Positions 6,388 to 6,403 of a stretch of 6,403 bases of DNA are shown here, one piece after another. A program made the position numbers and the translations under genes. The first letter of the stretch is position 1. The number at the start of each line of letters is the position of its first letter. The notes beneath the pieces are model-generated. The model searched no databases. It saw only the letters and a program-made list of their open reading frames with translations, and was not told where the DNA came from. The stretch is from an uncultured archaeon (GTDB taxonomy: Archaea; Thermoproteota; Nitrososphaeria; Nitrososphaerales; Nitrosopumilaceae): contig CALBNQ010000050.1 in assembly GCA_937896495.1 (NCBI GenBank), positions 1 through 6,403 on the forward strand, written 5' to 3'.

Positions 6388-6403
6388 ATTCTTTGATTGT
6401 TTT

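Overview
The window is AT-rich archaeal DNA, most likely from an ammonia-oxidising thaumarchaeon (Nitrosopumilus-like, phylum Nitrososphaerota). The evidence is an archaeal-type Nob1 endonuclease, a ferredoxin module resembling the Sulfolobus type, TATA-like boxes at leaderless distance from start codons, and a PEFG motif followed by a membrane helix, which matches the PEFG-CTERM sorting signal known from thaumarchaea. No tRNA, rRNA, CRISPR array, transposase or phage gene was seen.

Layout. On the minus strand, 1-1083 holds an NAD kinase followed by an overlapping nob1 gene that runs off the left edge. Both appear to start with TTG. A 207-bp divergent spacer (1084-1290) follows. Three plus-strand genes come next, each with its own TATA-like box: a 315-residue protein with an unknown N-terminal domain and a C-terminal dicluster ferredoxin (1291-2238); a multi-membrane family 2 glycosyltransferase with an extra C-terminal domain (2292-4376); and a 231-residue membrane protein (4433-5128). 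The last gene on the plus strand meets a minus-strand coiled-coil protein (5125-6387) tail to tail with a 4-bp overlap.

The most unusual part is 3800-5128. The glycosyltransferase carries a C-terminal module of helix, roughly 130-residue predicted outside domain, and helix. The next gene encodes the same module. Over 367 bp (3802-4168 and 4572-4938) the two copies are identical at every base. The next 97 bp differ at 25 positions by my count, and then a further 37 bp are identical. That abrupt change points to recent gene conversion rather than a simple recent duplication. The second copy also begins with what looks like a PEFG-CTERM signal, normally found at the extreme C-terminus of exported proteins but here directly after the start codon.

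Working together: nadK and nob1 look like a housekeeping pair (NADP supply and 16S rRNA 3'-end maturation). The glycosyltransferase and its neighbour probably act at the membrane in surface glycan assembly, sharing an outward-facing domain. The ferredoxin protein and the coiled-coil protein have no evident functional link to the others.
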